Shown here in pieces: positions 24,723 through 32,006 of a stretch of DNA of 64,000 nucleotides (positions are counted from its first letter, which is position 1; each line of letters starts with the position of its first letter). Source of the DNA: an uncultured Bacteroidales bacterium (lineage in GTDB: Bacteria > Bacteroidota > Bacteroidia > Bacteroidales > Paludibacteraceae); the NCBI GenBank assembly GCA_946414805.1, contig CAMKPZ010000001.1, forward strand, positions 62,001 through 126,000, given 5' to 3'. The notes under the pieces are model-generated. The model saw only the letters and a program-made list of their open reading frames with translations. It made no database searches and was not told the DNA's origin. A program made the translations under genes and the position numbers.

Positions 24723-25676
24723 TCATCTCACGGTCTCCGCCTTGAAGAGCCGTCCCTGGTGTTTCATATCACGCAGGATCTCGGTGATGATACCGTTGAC
24801 GAAGAGGTAACTCTTGTCGCCCGAATAGGTCTTGGTGAGCTCGATATACTCGTTGAGTGATATGGTGAGGGCTATCTGTTCGAACCCGATGATCTCCGCC
24901 AGAGCGGTCTCTACGATCACGCGGTCCATATATGCGATACGGTCTGCATCCCAGCCCTTCAGATGGCTGTTGATCAGTCCCTCGTATTCCTCATGGCCGG
25001 TTAATGCCTTGTCTAACAGGCCCATCGCAAACTGCAACTCCTCCTCGCTGTCGAACATCTCCAGCAGCGGTGTCTCGGGTGTGCTGTCCTCTTTGAACCG
25101 CTTGATCGTCTTCACCACATAACTCAGAATAATATCAGCATCCACGGTCCAGTTCGATTTGTCGAGCACCAGTTCCATTTCGTCCAGCGCATCCTCCAGA
25201 GCGTCGCTGTTCATCAGCAGCCGCTGGTAGATATGCCGCCAAAGGGTCTTGTCGTCCTCGTACGAACAGGTATCCGCCGACATATACTCGCGGTAGAAAT
25301 CGCTCTCTACGAGACGCCTGTAGGTATCGCTCACTGCCGGCATGCCGCTGTCCCAACTCAGGTTCTGCTCCTGTATGCGTGCGCGTAAAGCACGGTTGTC
25401 AAAGAGTTGCTGGGCCAGTTTGTTCTGCACAAACCGCCGGTTCGCTTTCCAACTCGAGTGTGTGGCACGCGCCCTCGCTATTTGCTCCTCCAACTGCTGC
25501 TGGGCATAACTCGTCAACTCGCTTGCGAAAGCAAGCAGCATAAAATACAAATCATAGGTATCCGCGAAACTCTTGCGAAGCTCCTTTCGCGCCTTGCCGG
25601 GCGTCGCATCCGGATCCTTGTAGTAGGCGAACAGCGTCTGGATCACACGCGTTCTTACCATCGTTCTGTTTATCAT
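24723..25676 (-). CDS. nusB: Transcription antitermination factor NusB
   Basis: NusB helps RNA polymerase read through rRNA operons. The 317-residue length is the extended Bacteroidetes form, with an all-helical amino half and the NusB domain in the last ~130 residues. That domain includes GWDADRIAYMDRVIVETALAEIIGF and ISLNEYIELTKTYSGDKSYLFVNGIITEI. The start is the ATG at 25676; MVRTRVIQ at 25661 is an alternative. The gene leads the long minus-strand run and is driven by the promoter at 25739-25770, divergent from the DUF3276 gene. Confidence 0.93.
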   Translation of the reverse strand: MINRTMVRTRVIQTLFAYYKDPDATPGKARKELRKSFADTYDLYFMLLAFASELTSYAQQQLEEQIARARATHSSWKANRRFVQNKLAQQLFDNRALRARIQEQNLSWDSGMPAVSDTYRRLVESDFYREYMSADTCSYEDDKTLWRHIYQRLLMNSDALEDALDEMELVLDKSNWTVDADIILSYVVKTIKRFKEDSTPETPLLEMFDSEEELQFAMGLLDKALTGHEEYEGLINSHLKGWDADRIAYMDRVIVETALAEIIGFEQIALTISLNEYIELTKTYSGDKSYLFVNGIITEILRDMKHQGRLFKAETVR

Positions 25677-25738
25677 TATTCTTTTTATTTATATGTTCGC
25701 GTATGTACGCGCAGCGTGCGTACTCATAAAAAATCGCG

Positions 25739-25770
25739 CAAAGTTACAAAAAAATTTGCACATGTGCAAA
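25739..25770 (-). promoter_or_regulatory. Promoter of nusB, overlapping a divergent promoter
   Basis: Minus-strand TTTG (25767-25770), 20 bases, TAACTTTG (25739-25746). Its -33 box is the right arm of the perfect 16-bp palindrome TTTGCACATGTGCAAA (25755-25770), whose left arm is the -33 box of the plus-strand promoter. Confidence 0.75.
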
Positions 25771-25786
25771 AAAAAGTGTAATTTTG
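25755..25786 (+). promoter_or_regulatory. Promoter of the DUF3276 (Pur-alpha-like) gene
   Basis: Plus-strand TTTG (25755-25758), 20 bases, TAATTTTG (25779-25786). It shares the palindrome with the nusB promoter, so polymerase can probably bind in only one direction at a time. Confidence 0.75.
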
Positions 25787-25824
25787 CCGCAGTTTTTTAC
25801 TTAAATAGTTCAAAATCATAGTTT

Positions 25825-26196
25825 ATGGAGAAACCACAAGAAGAAAGACGTGAGCAGGAGATCGTCTACAGCCGTTCCGTCAAAGCCGGTAAACGTATTT
25901 ATTATTTGGATGTACGCAAGGCGCGTAACAACGACCTTTATCTCTGTATTACGGAGAGTAAGCGCCGTCAGGGAGAGGGCGAAGAAGCACCCTCCTTCGA
26001 GAAGCACAAGGTATTCCTGTACAAGGAGGATTTTGCGCACTTCACCGAGGGACTGGAGGATGTAATCGCTTATGTGAAATCGCAGTTGGGCGAGATTGAG
26101 GAGCGTCCGGAATGGACTCCCGAACCGGCGCAGGCTGATGACGCATCGGAGGAAGCTCCGGAGAAGAAAAAAGGCCTCTTCGGCCTCTTTAAATAA
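25825..26196 (+). CDS. Pur-alpha-like nucleic-acid-binding protein (DUF3276)
   Basis: A 123-residue protein with the bacterial PUR-domain pattern: IVYSRSVKAGKRIYYLDVRKARNNDLYLCITES, then FEKHKVFLYKEDFAHFTEGLEDVIAYVKSQ. This DUF3276 family is widespread in Bacteroidetes, and related PUR proteins (for example Borrelia BpuR) bind single-stranded DNA or RNA. The tail is acidic and ends KKKGLFGLFK. It is a single-gene unit, divergent from nusB and convergent with coaBC, whose stop overlaps this one by 8 bp. Confidence 0.88.
   Translation: MEKPQEERREQEIVYSRSVKAGKRIYYLDVRKARNNDLYLCITESKRRQGEGEEAPSFEKHKVFLYKEDFAHFTEGLEDVIAYVKSQLGEIEERPEWTPEPAQADDASEEAPEKKKGLFGLFK
26172..26190. terminator. Possible terminator in the DUF3276 / coaBC convergent overlap
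   Basis: AGGCC-TCTTC-GGCCT (26172-26186) with an A-run to the left and TCTTT to the right, overlapping the last codons of the DUF3276 gene. It is short, but a two-way terminator is expected between convergent genes. Confidence 0.45.
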
Positions 26197-27397
26197 ATAA
26201 TTCCTCGATTATTGCTTCCGCGACAGCGGATTTGCTCTGCAGCGGGATCTCTACGGATCGGCCGTCTGCAAGGAAGAGGGTGACGCGATTGGTATCCACG
26301 CCAAATCCGGCGCCTTCCTCGCGCAGCGAATTGAGGACAATCGCATCCAGATGTTTGCGCTCCATTTTGCGGAGCGCATTTTCTTTTTCGTTGTGAGTCT
26401 CCAGCGCAAAACCGATGAGGCGCTGGTGCGGCTCCTTGCGTTCGCCTATCGTACGGGCTATGTCAGGGGTGGTGGAGAGCGTGAGCGTCAGCTCCGTCTG
26501 GCCTTCCTGTTTCTTGATCTTCTCCGGGACGCACGCTCCGGGGGTGAAATCCGCTACGGCGGCGCATAGGATTCCGTAATCGGCTTTCGGCCATTCGGCT
26601 ATGCAGGCTTCGTACATGGCTTGTGCGCTGAGGGCATCGACGCGCCGGATTGCGCCGAAGGGATTACGGATCGGAGCCGTCATTGCGCCGCATATGAGTG
26701 TCACTTCGGCTCCTCTGCGTGCGCAGGATTGCGCCAACGCTACGCCCATCTTGCCGGTAGAACTGTTCCCGATAAACCGCACAGGGTCAATCGGTTCGTG
26801 GGTGCCGCCCGCGGTGACCAACACGTGTCTGCCTGTCATCGTCTGCGGGGTGAGCGCATACTCGACCGCTTCGTGCAGTTCCTCCGGTTCCGGCATCCGT
26901 CCTTTGCCGCTCGTGCCGCAGGCCAAGAGGCCTTCGGCGGGTTCGACGATCCGGATGTTTTTCCATTTGCGAAGGGTGGCGATGGCTTGCTGAACGGCGG
27001 GATTCTCCCACATCTTGTCGTTCATTGCGGGAGCAAGGATGACCGGTTTGCGTGCGGCGCAGGAGCATAGGGTAGTGGTCAGTGCGTCGTCGGCGATGCC
27101 GGCTGCCATCTTTGCGAGTACGTTCGCCGTTGCCGGCGCCACGATCATGGCGTCGCACCATTCCGGCAGCGAGATATGTTCCGTAGCATGGGCGTTGACG
27201 GAGGCGAAGACATCCGAATAGACGCTGTGACCCGAGACGGTCTGAAGCGTCAGCGGTGTCACAAACTCCAAGGCATTACGGGTGGTAGCCACCCGCACCT
27301 CTGCGCCCGCCTTGACGAGCGAACGGATGAGTTCAGGAGTCTTATAGGCCGCTATGCCGCCGCTGATTCCTACTAATATGTGCTTCCCTTCGAGCAC
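26189..27397 (-). CDS. coaBC: Bifunctional CoaBC (phosphopantothenoylcysteine synthetase/decarboxylase)
   Basis: CoaBC carries out the second and third steps of coenzyme A synthesis: joining 4'-phosphopantothenate to cysteine, then decarboxylation. The 402-residue protein has the FMN-dependent CoaC half (GISGGIAAYKTPELIR, catalytic His in TEHISLPEW, PAMNDKMW, and the CGTSGKGRM substrate flap). It also has the CoaB half (VTAGGTHEPIDPVRFIGNSSTGKMG, later ALETHNEKENALRKMERKHLDAIV). It is 24 bases from rpoZ and is the last gene of the bamD-rpoZ-coaBC unit. Confidence 0.97.
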   Translation of the reverse strand: MLEGKHILVGISGGIAAYKTPELIRSLVKAGAEVRVATTRNALEFVTPLTLQTVSGHSVYSDVFASVNAHATEHISLPEWCDAMIVAPATANVLAKMAAGIADDALTTTLCSCAARKPVILAPAMNDKMWENPAVQQAIATLRKWKNIRIVEPAEGLLACGTSGKGRMPEPEELHEAVEYALTPQTMTGRHVLVTAGGTHEPIDPVRFIGNSSTGKMGVALAQSCARRGAEVTLICGAMTAPIRNPFGAIRRVDALSAQAMYEACIAEWPKADYGILCAAVADFTPGACVPEKIKKQEGQTELTLTLSTTPDIARTIGERKEPHQRLIGFALETHNEKENALRKMERKHLDAIVLNSLREEGAGFGVDTNRVTLFLADGRSVEIPLQSKSAVAEAIIEELFI

Positions 27398-27421
27398 CGG
27401 TCACCTGTCGCCAATAACCAA

Positions 27422-27754
27422 TCACTTCAGCGCTTCGTCGCGGTTGCCTGTGCGGTACACCAGATCGCCGTCGATAAACTCCTGGGTAGCCATCAGTGTC
27501 GGTTTCGGCAGACGCTCGTACTGGCGGCTGATCTCGATCTGCTCACGGTTCTCAAAAGTCTCTTCGAGGTTGTCCTGAGGAATCGAGAAATCCTGCAGTT
27601 TGGCATCCAGCTCGCGTTTTATACCTACGCTGATCTGGTTGGCGCGTTTTGCAATAATGGCTACGGTCTCGTATACGTTGCCGACCGGTTCGGTTAACTG
27701 ATTGATGTCGCGTGTCACCGTGTTGCGCGGTGCTTTAGAACTTTTGTAATCCAT
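27422..27754 (-). CDS. rpoZ: RNA polymerase omega subunit (RpoZ/Rpb6-like)
   Basis: A 110-residue Bacteroidetes-type omega. NVYETVAIIAKRANQISVGIKREL is the omega helix block that wraps the beta-prime carboxyl end, and LMATQEFIDGDLVYR follows. Its position between bamD (4-base gap) and coaBC is the conserved Bacteroidetes order and supports the call. Confidence 0.92.
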   Translation of the reverse strand: MDYKSSKAPRNTVTRDINQLTEPVGNVYETVAIIAKRANQISVGIKRELDAKLQDFSIPQDNLEETFENREQIEISRQYERLPKPTLMATQEFIDGDLVYRTGNRDEALK

Positions 27755-27758
27755 ATTC

Positions 27759-28562
27759 TTATTCTTTCGTTATTTTACGGATCTGTATGAGCATCCGGTC
27801 TGCATCCTTGCGGTGCTTGGAGTCCGGGTACTCGGTGATAAAATTATAGTATTCGTCCTGCGCTTCGCGGGCGCGTTCGAGTTTCTTCTCCTCAAAAGAG
27901 TTGACCATCTGCTGGTATTTGGATTGCAGAATGAGCCAGCTGAATCGCTCCTGGTAACGGTTGCTGGGGTAGTTCTTGAGCGCATTCTTGCAAACGATCT
28001 CGCAACTCAGATAGTTGTTTCCCAAATAGGTTCCGAGGTTGTAATAGAGCTCTGCGCTCCGCAGTTCTTTCAGCGCCAGACGGTCGTACAGTTCGCTCAT
28101 CTCCTTGTATGCCTGCGTGGCGTACGGACTCTCGGGATAGAGCTCCACAAACCTGCCGAAAGCCTCTATGGCATGTTCCGTCGTCGTCTGGTCCAGCCGT
28201 GCATCCGGCGCGTCAAGATAGAGACAGTGACCTACCTGGAAATATGCCTCGGTCGCATATTTGCCCTTCGGGTAATTGCGGATATAGGCTTGGTAATAAT
28301 CGGTGGCGGATTCATAACTCTTCTGCCCCATGTAGCACCGTGCCAGATAGGCTAAGATGTCCTCTGATCGCTCCGTACCCTTGTAGTACGCCGTCACATC
28401 GTCCAGCAGGGTCTGGGATTTCACGTACTGCTTGTCATTGAAATAGCGCAGCGCCGCCTGGTATTTCTCCTCGGGGTCACGCGATTTCAATACTTTCTGG
28501 TACTCTCCGCACGAGGTGAGCACCACTGTTAGAAGTAATATGAATAAACCTTTTTTGCGCAT
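27759..28562 (-). CDS. bamD: Outer-membrane assembly lipoprotein BamD
   Basis: BamD is the essential lipoprotein of the BAM complex. The 267-residue protein has a lipoprotein signal (VVLTSC, Cys at residue 18) and about five tetratricopeptide repeats (for example YFNDKQYVKSQTLLDD, SATDYYQAYIRNYPKGKY, AIEAFGRFVELYPESPY). Length fits the family. It is the first gene of the bamD-rpoZ-coaBC unit, driven by the promoter at 28580-28610. Confidence 0.95.
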   Translation of the reverse strand: MRKKGLFILLLTVVLTSCGEYQKVLKSRDPEEKYQAALRYFNDKQYVKSQTLLDDVTAYYKGTERSEDILAYLARCYMGQKSYESATDYYQAYIRNYPKGKYATEAYFQVGHCLYLDAPDARLDQTTTEHAIEAFGRFVELYPESPYATQAYKEMSELYDRLALKELRSAELYYNLGTYLGNNYLSCEIVCKNALKNYPSNRYQERFSWLILQSKYQQMVNSFEEKKLERAREAQDEYYNFITEYPDSKHRKDADRMLIQIRKITKE

Positions 28563-28579
28563 TTCGCCAAATTAGCCTG

Positions 28580-28610
28580 CAAAGGTACTGCTTTTTTTTC
28601 GAATATGCAA
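28580..28610 (-). promoter_or_regulatory. Promoter of the bamD-rpoZ-coaBC unit
   Basis: Minus-strand TTGC (28607-28610), 19 bases, TACCTTTG (28580-28587), with an A-run plus GCAG before the -7 box. Transcription start predicted near 28573, about 10 bases before the ATG. Confidence 0.78.
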
Positions 28611-28626
28611 GAAAAATAATCGTTTT

Positions 28627-29673
28627 TTAGTCTTTTTTGACCATTTTTGTCCAATTCGGGGAGGTGATAACGGTCAAACTGTCTCCTTCGGCTACGATCA
28701 GATAGCAGGCGGCGTCCTGTGCGCGTGCGATGAGATCGAGTGCTTCCTTCTCGCCGGTCACCATGCAGGCGGTAGCGAGGGCGTCGGCGCGCATACAGGA
28801 ACTGCTGACCACTGTCGCAGAGAGCAGCGAGTGCTGCACGGGATAACCGGTCCGGGGATCGATCGTGTGGCTCCGTCTCGTTGCGCCGTCGTAGTAATAA
28901 TTGCGGTAATTGCCGCTGGTGGCCATACTGCCGTCGCGGAGGGCGAGGATCTCCTGCAACCCGTCCTGCGCTCCTTCGTTATTGAGATTGGGTTTGGTGA
29001 TCCCGATATGCCATGGTTCGCCTTTGTCGTTAACACCTTTGCATACCACTTCGCCGCCTATGTCCACAAGGTAGTTCTCTGCGCCGTGGCTGTGCAGCAC
29101 CGCGGCAATGACATCGCAGGCCTGACCTTTGGCTACGGCGCCGCCGTCTATCTGCACACGCGGATCACTCTTCACAATCCGGTGATCGATGAGTTGCACT
29201 TTGTCAAAACCGACGAACTGACGGATACTGTCTATCGTCTGGGGGCTGATAGCTGACAGCTGATCGCTTTTGCGACCAAAGCCGAATGCTTTCACCAACG
29301 GGGCTACGGTGATGTCGAACGCGCCTCCTGAGAGATCATAGACCGCTTGCGCCTCCGTCCACATGGCCTCCAGATACGTATCTGTCGTGGTGTCGCGGTT
29401 GGCGTTGACGGCGGAGAGGGTGGAGCGGGGATTGAACATGCTCAGACTGTTGTCGAACGCCTGCAGGGCGGCTCGGATGCTGTCATGCAAGTCCGACGAA
29501 GCCTCGTAACGTATATTGTAATAGGTGCCGAAGACCTTGCCTTCATTGCGGTAATAAACCTCTGACGGCTGACGGCTGATAGCTGACGGCTGACGGCTGA
29601 TGGCTGATGGCTTGCTGTCCCATCCCCATATCAGCAGCACTGCCAGGCCCATACCCAGCAGTGCACTGATCAT
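28627..29673 (-). CDS. apbE: FAD:protein FMN transferase ApbE
   Basis: ApbE links FMN covalently to threonine residues of flavoproteins such as Nqr or Rnf subunits. The 348-residue protein (ATG 29673) has a membrane anchor (residues 1-18) and no lipobox Cys. Motifs are VFGTYYNIRYEA, GGAFDITVAPLVKAFGFG, QIDGGAVAKGQACDVIA, ENYLVDIGGEVVCKG, and SMATSGNYRNYYYDG followed by SHTIDPRTGYPV. Residues 22-37, just after the anchor, are encoded by seven GGCTGAY heptamers, and residues ~137-143 by three more. An earlier TTG start at 29694 would fall in the TTCTCAA array and is unlikely. It is the last gene of the HTH-porin-porin-apbE unit. Confidence 0.93.
   Translation of the reverse strand: MISALLGMGLAVLLIWGWDSKPSAISRQPSAISRQPSEVYYRNEGKVFGTYYNIRYEASSDLHDSIRAALQAFDNSLSMFNPRSTLSAVNANRDTTTDTYLEAMWTEAQAVYDLSGGAFDITVAPLVKAFGFGRKSDQLSAISPQTIDSIRQFVGFDKVQLIDHRIVKSDPRVQIDGGAVAKGQACDVIAAVLHSHGAENYLVDIGGEVVCKGVNDKGEPWHIGITKPNLNNEGAQDGLQEILALRDGSMATSGNYRNYYYDGATRRSHTIDPRTGYPVQHSLLSATVVSSSCMRADALATACMVTGEKEALDLIARAQDAACYLIVAEGDSLTVITSPNWTKMVKKD
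29246..29266. repeat. GGCTGAY-family heptamer array (3 units) in apbE
   Basis: CTGATAG, CTGACAG, CTGATCG, encoding QLSAIS in a surface segment of ApbE. Confidence 0.75.
29562..29610. repeat. GGCTGAY-family heptamer array (7 units) in apbE
   Basis: The longest array: seven heptamers (CTGACGG, CTGACGG, CTGATAG, CTGACGG, CTGACGG, CTGATGG, CTGATGG). On the minus strand it encodes two rounds of the seven-residue unit SAISRQP between the membrane anchor and the catalytic domain. Because 7 and 3 share no factor, three heptamers make one 7-residue protein repeat. Confidence 0.92.
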
Positions 29674-29680
29674 ATGTCGC

Positions 29681-29722
29681 TTCTCAATTCTCAATTGTCA
29701 ATTCTCAATTCTCAATTCTCAG
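29681..29722. repeat. TTCTCAA heptamer array (6 units), porin-like 1 / apbE gap
   Basis: Six units, one TTGTCAA. It overlaps the TGA stop of the upstream gene (29719-29721) and ends seven bases before the apbE ATG. Confidence 0.92.
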
Positions 29723-30588
29723 AACCAGATGCCGAGACCGATAGTGCCGTTCAGCTTCTGGTTGCATAGTTTCTCGTCGCCGGAAGCCTTGATGAACACA
29801 TTGTCTTTGTTCAGTCCGTCGGTGTTAAGCGAACCCTGGGCAAAGAGATCGAGCGTCACGTGATCGAACTCCCATTCTTTGTTGATCTTGAGGCTGATAT
29901 TGTTCACCGCGAATTTCGAGTTGCCGTAGATCGGGCTCTCCCACGGAGACATACCTACAACGGCGCCGAGTGTCACACCGGCGTTCTCGAATGTGTAGTC
30001 ATAGCCGATCTCGAAATACGAACTCCATGCGCGTTTGGCGTCGCCGTTCTCGTCGTAGCGCAGATCCTGACCTGCTACCGTGGTGTACCAGTTGAAATAG
30101 AGACCGGCTTTGGTCAGATCGCCGAAGTTATAACCTGCCCATACCTCGGTGGTGCTGGTGTTGTTGCTGCCGTCCAGATCCGCTACGCTCTGCCACGAGA
30201 AGAAGTTCGATCCGTCGCAGTAGTAGTAATGGTTCACACCCAGACTCAGACCATAGGTGCTGAAAGAGAGCACTACATCCAGTTCGGGAACAAAACGGGT
30301 GTTCGGATCGATCTCTGTACCCTCCGCGTCAATATAGGTCGCCAGACCCTTGCGGAAACCCCAGTCGGATGCTCCGAGGTTGGCCCATACGCCGGCGCGG
30401 AAAGAGCTGTGTTCGCCGTCGTAACCGATCTCTACATCCGGCTGAAAACTCAGACCGCCGTTGTACTGGCCGCGCCAGATATAACTGCTCACTGCCTCAA
30501 ATCCGGCGTCGTAAGCGAACTCTACTTCTGCTTTCGCAGACATTACCACAGCCACTATTGCGGCTGCCAATACCAATACCTTTTTCAT
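29719..30588 (-). CDS. Outer-membrane beta-barrel protein 1 (porin-like)
   Basis: A 289-residue exported protein. The start is set at the ATG at 30588 (MKKVLVLAAAIVAVVMSAKA signal peptide), rather than upstream in the repeat. Alternating hydrophobic beta strands, many aromatic girdle residues and a terminal Phe (GLGIWF) indicate a beta barrel inserted by BAM. SSYIWRGQYNGG near the amino end resembles the SdYxxRG segment of TorF-type putative porins, a weak match. It is a paralogue of the next gene upstream. The solute is unknown. Confidence 0.75.
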   Translation of the reverse strand: MKKVLVLAAAIVAVVMSAKAEVEFAYDAGFEAVSSYIWRGQYNGGLSFQPDVEIGYDGEHSSFRAGVWANLGASDWGFRKGLATYIDAEGTEIDPNTRFVPELDVVLSFSTYGLSLGVNHYYYCDGSNFFSWQSVADLDGSNNTSTTEVWAGYNFGDLTKAGLYFNWYTTVAGQDLRYDENGDAKRAWSSYFEIGYDYTFENAGVTLGAVVGMSPWESPIYGNSKFAVNNISLKINKEWEFDHVTLDLFAQGSLNTDGLNKDNVFIKASGDEKLCNQKLNGTIGLGIWF

Positions 30589-30605
30589 TTTCTTTAAATT
30601 ATTAA

Positions 30606-30633
30606 TTATCAATTCTCAATTATCAATTCTCAA
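30606..30633. repeat. TTMTCAA heptamer array (4 units), porin-like 2 / porin-like 1 gap
   Basis: TTATCAA, TTCTCAA, TTATCAA, TTCTCAA, beginning directly at the stop codon of the upstream gene (30634) and ending 17 bases before the next ATG. Confidence 0.92.
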
Positions 30634-31503
30634 TTATTTCAGGTACACTCCGAAGGCGATATTGGCGTTGATGGCCTGCCAATAAGGCTCTTTGGGGTGC
30701 CATTCGGCGGTTTTCTTGTCGGCGGCAAGCGCTGAGGGGTTGACCGCGAACCGGCCTTGCAGCATGATACCGCATCGTTCCGAGACCGCCCAGTCTTTCC
30801 GGAGGCTCACCTCAATGTTCTGAACCGCAAAATCCCGTTCATAGTAGGTGTAGCAGCTCCGCCAGGGGGTGATGCCGAAAGCGCCGTGGAGACTCAGCCC
30901 GTAGGGCAGGGCCTGGGTGTAGCTGATCTCGGCGTAAGACGAGTAGGCGCGTACCGTGTCGCCCGTCGCGTTCAGATAACCGTCCGAAGCGCCTATGCGG
31001 CTTGCCCATAGGATCGTCAGCGGGATCTTCGGGCTCAGCGTATAGCTCACATCGAGTTCTAACCGGTTGCCTATGTCCGGGTAATTGCGGAAATCGAAGA
31101 GCCCGCAGTTGAAATTATGGATGTAGAGCACGAACAGGTTAAGGCCCCACCGCTTGAAACCGATACTGAAATCCACCTCGGGCTCGAAGGTGTCAAACGC
31201 CCAGTCCAACGAACCTATATTCCACCATAGATCGGCGTACAAACCGCCGTAACCCACATTGGCGCTGGCTTGGATATTCGGTCCTCCGGCGTATATGCCC
31301 CGCCATAGATAGGTCGTCTGGATCCTTGCCTGCGCGCCGTATGTCAGACCTACCGGCTTCTTGTACTCGTCCCATAAATAACTGACGGCAGACGGCTGAT
31401 GGCTGACGGCTTCCTCCGCGTGCGCGCTCACGTTAATTACAATAGGTATTGCTCCAATGCATAGCACCAGAGCAATCACCTTTCTGAAATTCTCAATTCT
31501 CAA
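30634..31503 (-). CDS. Outer-membrane beta-barrel protein 2 (porin-like)
   Basis: A 289-codon paralogue of the previous gene: TTYLWRGIYAGGPNIQASANVGYGG parallels SSYIWRGQYNGGLSFQPDVEIGYDG, and both have a W-x2-G-x2-DW-x-F pattern soon after. The signal peptide is VIALVLCIGAIPIVINVSAHA. There is no ATG: the start is either the TTG at 31503, inside the TTCTCAA array, or a GTG at 31479. The TTG start gives a basic amino end and is slightly favoured. Right after the signal peptide a GGCTGAY array (31382-31409) encodes SHQPSAVS. Confidence 0.72.
   Translation of the reverse strand: MRIENFRKVIALVLCIGAIPIVINVSAHAEEAVSHQPSAVSYLWDEYKKPVGLTYGAQARIQTTYLWRGIYAGGPNIQASANVGYGGLYADLWWNIGSLDWAFDTFEPEVDFSIGFKRWGLNLFVLYIHNFNCGLFDFRNYPDIGNRLELDVSYTLSPKIPLTILWASRIGASDGYLNATGDTVRAYSSYAEISYTQALPYGLSLHGAFGITPWRSCYTYYERDFAVQNIEVSLRKDWAVSERCGIMLQGRFAVNPSALAADKKTAEWHPKEPYWQAINANIAFGVYLK
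31382..31409. repeat. GGCTGAY-family heptamer array (4 units) in porin-like 2
   Basis: CTGACGG, CAGACGG, CTGATGG, CTGACGG, placed at the mature amino end of the barrel protein. Confidence 0.85.
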
Positions 31504-31517
31504 TTGTCAATTCTCAA
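31490..31517. repeat. TTCTCAA heptamer array (4 units), HTH protein / porin-like 2 gap
   Basis: TTCTCAA, TTCTCAA, TTGTCAA, TTCTCAA, directly abutting the TAA stop of the HTH gene (31518-31520). Confidence 0.92.
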
Positions 31518-31757
31518 TTATAAAGCGTTCTGAGCCTCCCATGCACGACGCAGGGCAACCTCCAGAATACGGGTGCTCGTGAAATCAACGATCCCGCCGT
31601 CAAAGCCCGGCTCCAAATGATAGTCTGCGGTGCCTTCGCCGTTGAAATAAGCGCGAACCTCTTCGCCGGTCAAACCCAGTTCGGCAGCGATAGCGTCCAT
31701 ACTACCATGAGGAAGGCTGTCCTTAACAGCGCGAAGACGATTGAATGTTGTACGCAT
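31518..31757 (-). CDS. Small helix-turn-helix protein
   Basis: A 79-residue protein with a likely HTH at residues ~20-40 (MDAIAAELGLTGEEVRAYFNG). It is followed by HLEPGFDGGIVDFTSTRILEVAL, a segment I associate with small conserved Bacteroidales DNA-binding proteins. No membrane segment. It is first in a unit with the two porin-like genes and apbE, so it may regulate them, but this is only inference. Confidence 0.7.
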   Translation of the reverse strand: MRTTFNRLRAVKDSLPHGSMDAIAAELGLTGEEVRAYFNGEGTADYHLEPGFDGGIVDFTSTRILEVALRRAWEAQNAL

Positions 31758-31807
31758 AAGTGTTTCGTTTTTTATTGTTGAATAATGTTAATTGTCAAAA
31801 TCCGCTG

Positions 31808-31838
31808 CAAAGATACTGCTTTTTTTTGGAATGTGCAA
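31808..31838 (-). promoter_or_regulatory. Promoter of the HTH-porin-porin-apbE unit
   Basis: Minus-strand TTGC (31835-31838), 19 bases, TATCTTTG (31808-31815), with AAAAAAAAGCAG before the -7 box. The ATG at 31757 lies about 44 bases after the predicted start. Confidence 0.75.
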
Positions 31839-31860
31839 GTTTTTGAGCAAAAAAAAATAC

Positions 31861-31914
31861 TATACCCTTACTATACCCTTGCTATACCCTTGCTATACCC
31901 TTACTATACCCCAA
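31861..31914. repeat. 11-bp tandem array TATACCCTTRC (nearly 5 units)
   Basis: Four full units TATACCCTTAC/TATACCCTTGC plus TATACCCC, between two divergent promoters. An 11-bp period is about one helical turn, so all copies face the same side of the DNA. It lies 40-90 bases upstream of the regulator promoter at 31954. Confidence 0.85.
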
Positions 31915-31953
31915 TGACCAATTCGGAAATCGCGCAAAAAAATCGCCTCCCTC

Positions 31954-31984
31954 TTGCGTATTCCGCAAAAAAGCAGTACCTTTG
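31954..31984 (+). promoter_or_regulatory. Promoter of the SusR-like regulator gene
   Basis: TTGC (31954-31957), 19 bases, TACCTTTG (31977-31984), with CAAAAAAGCAG before the -7 box. The ATG at 32007 follows about 15 bases after the predicted start. Confidence 0.8.
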
Positions 31985-32006
31985 CAGCCGATTCGTTAAT
32001 TACCCG

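Noticed and set aside
29600..29863. 87-codon frame rich in SILNCQFSILNSQ
   Set aside because: It is the other-strand reading of the TTCTCAA array; no real gene expected.
31861..31914. Tandem array considered as a CRISPR
   Set aside because: Units are 11 bp and directly adjacent, with no spacers; no cas genes nearby.
31785..32006. Longer start for the SusR-like regulator through the 11-bp array
   Set aside because: It would translate the repeat and the promoter at 31954-31984; the ATG at 32007 begins a proper signal/anchor sequence.
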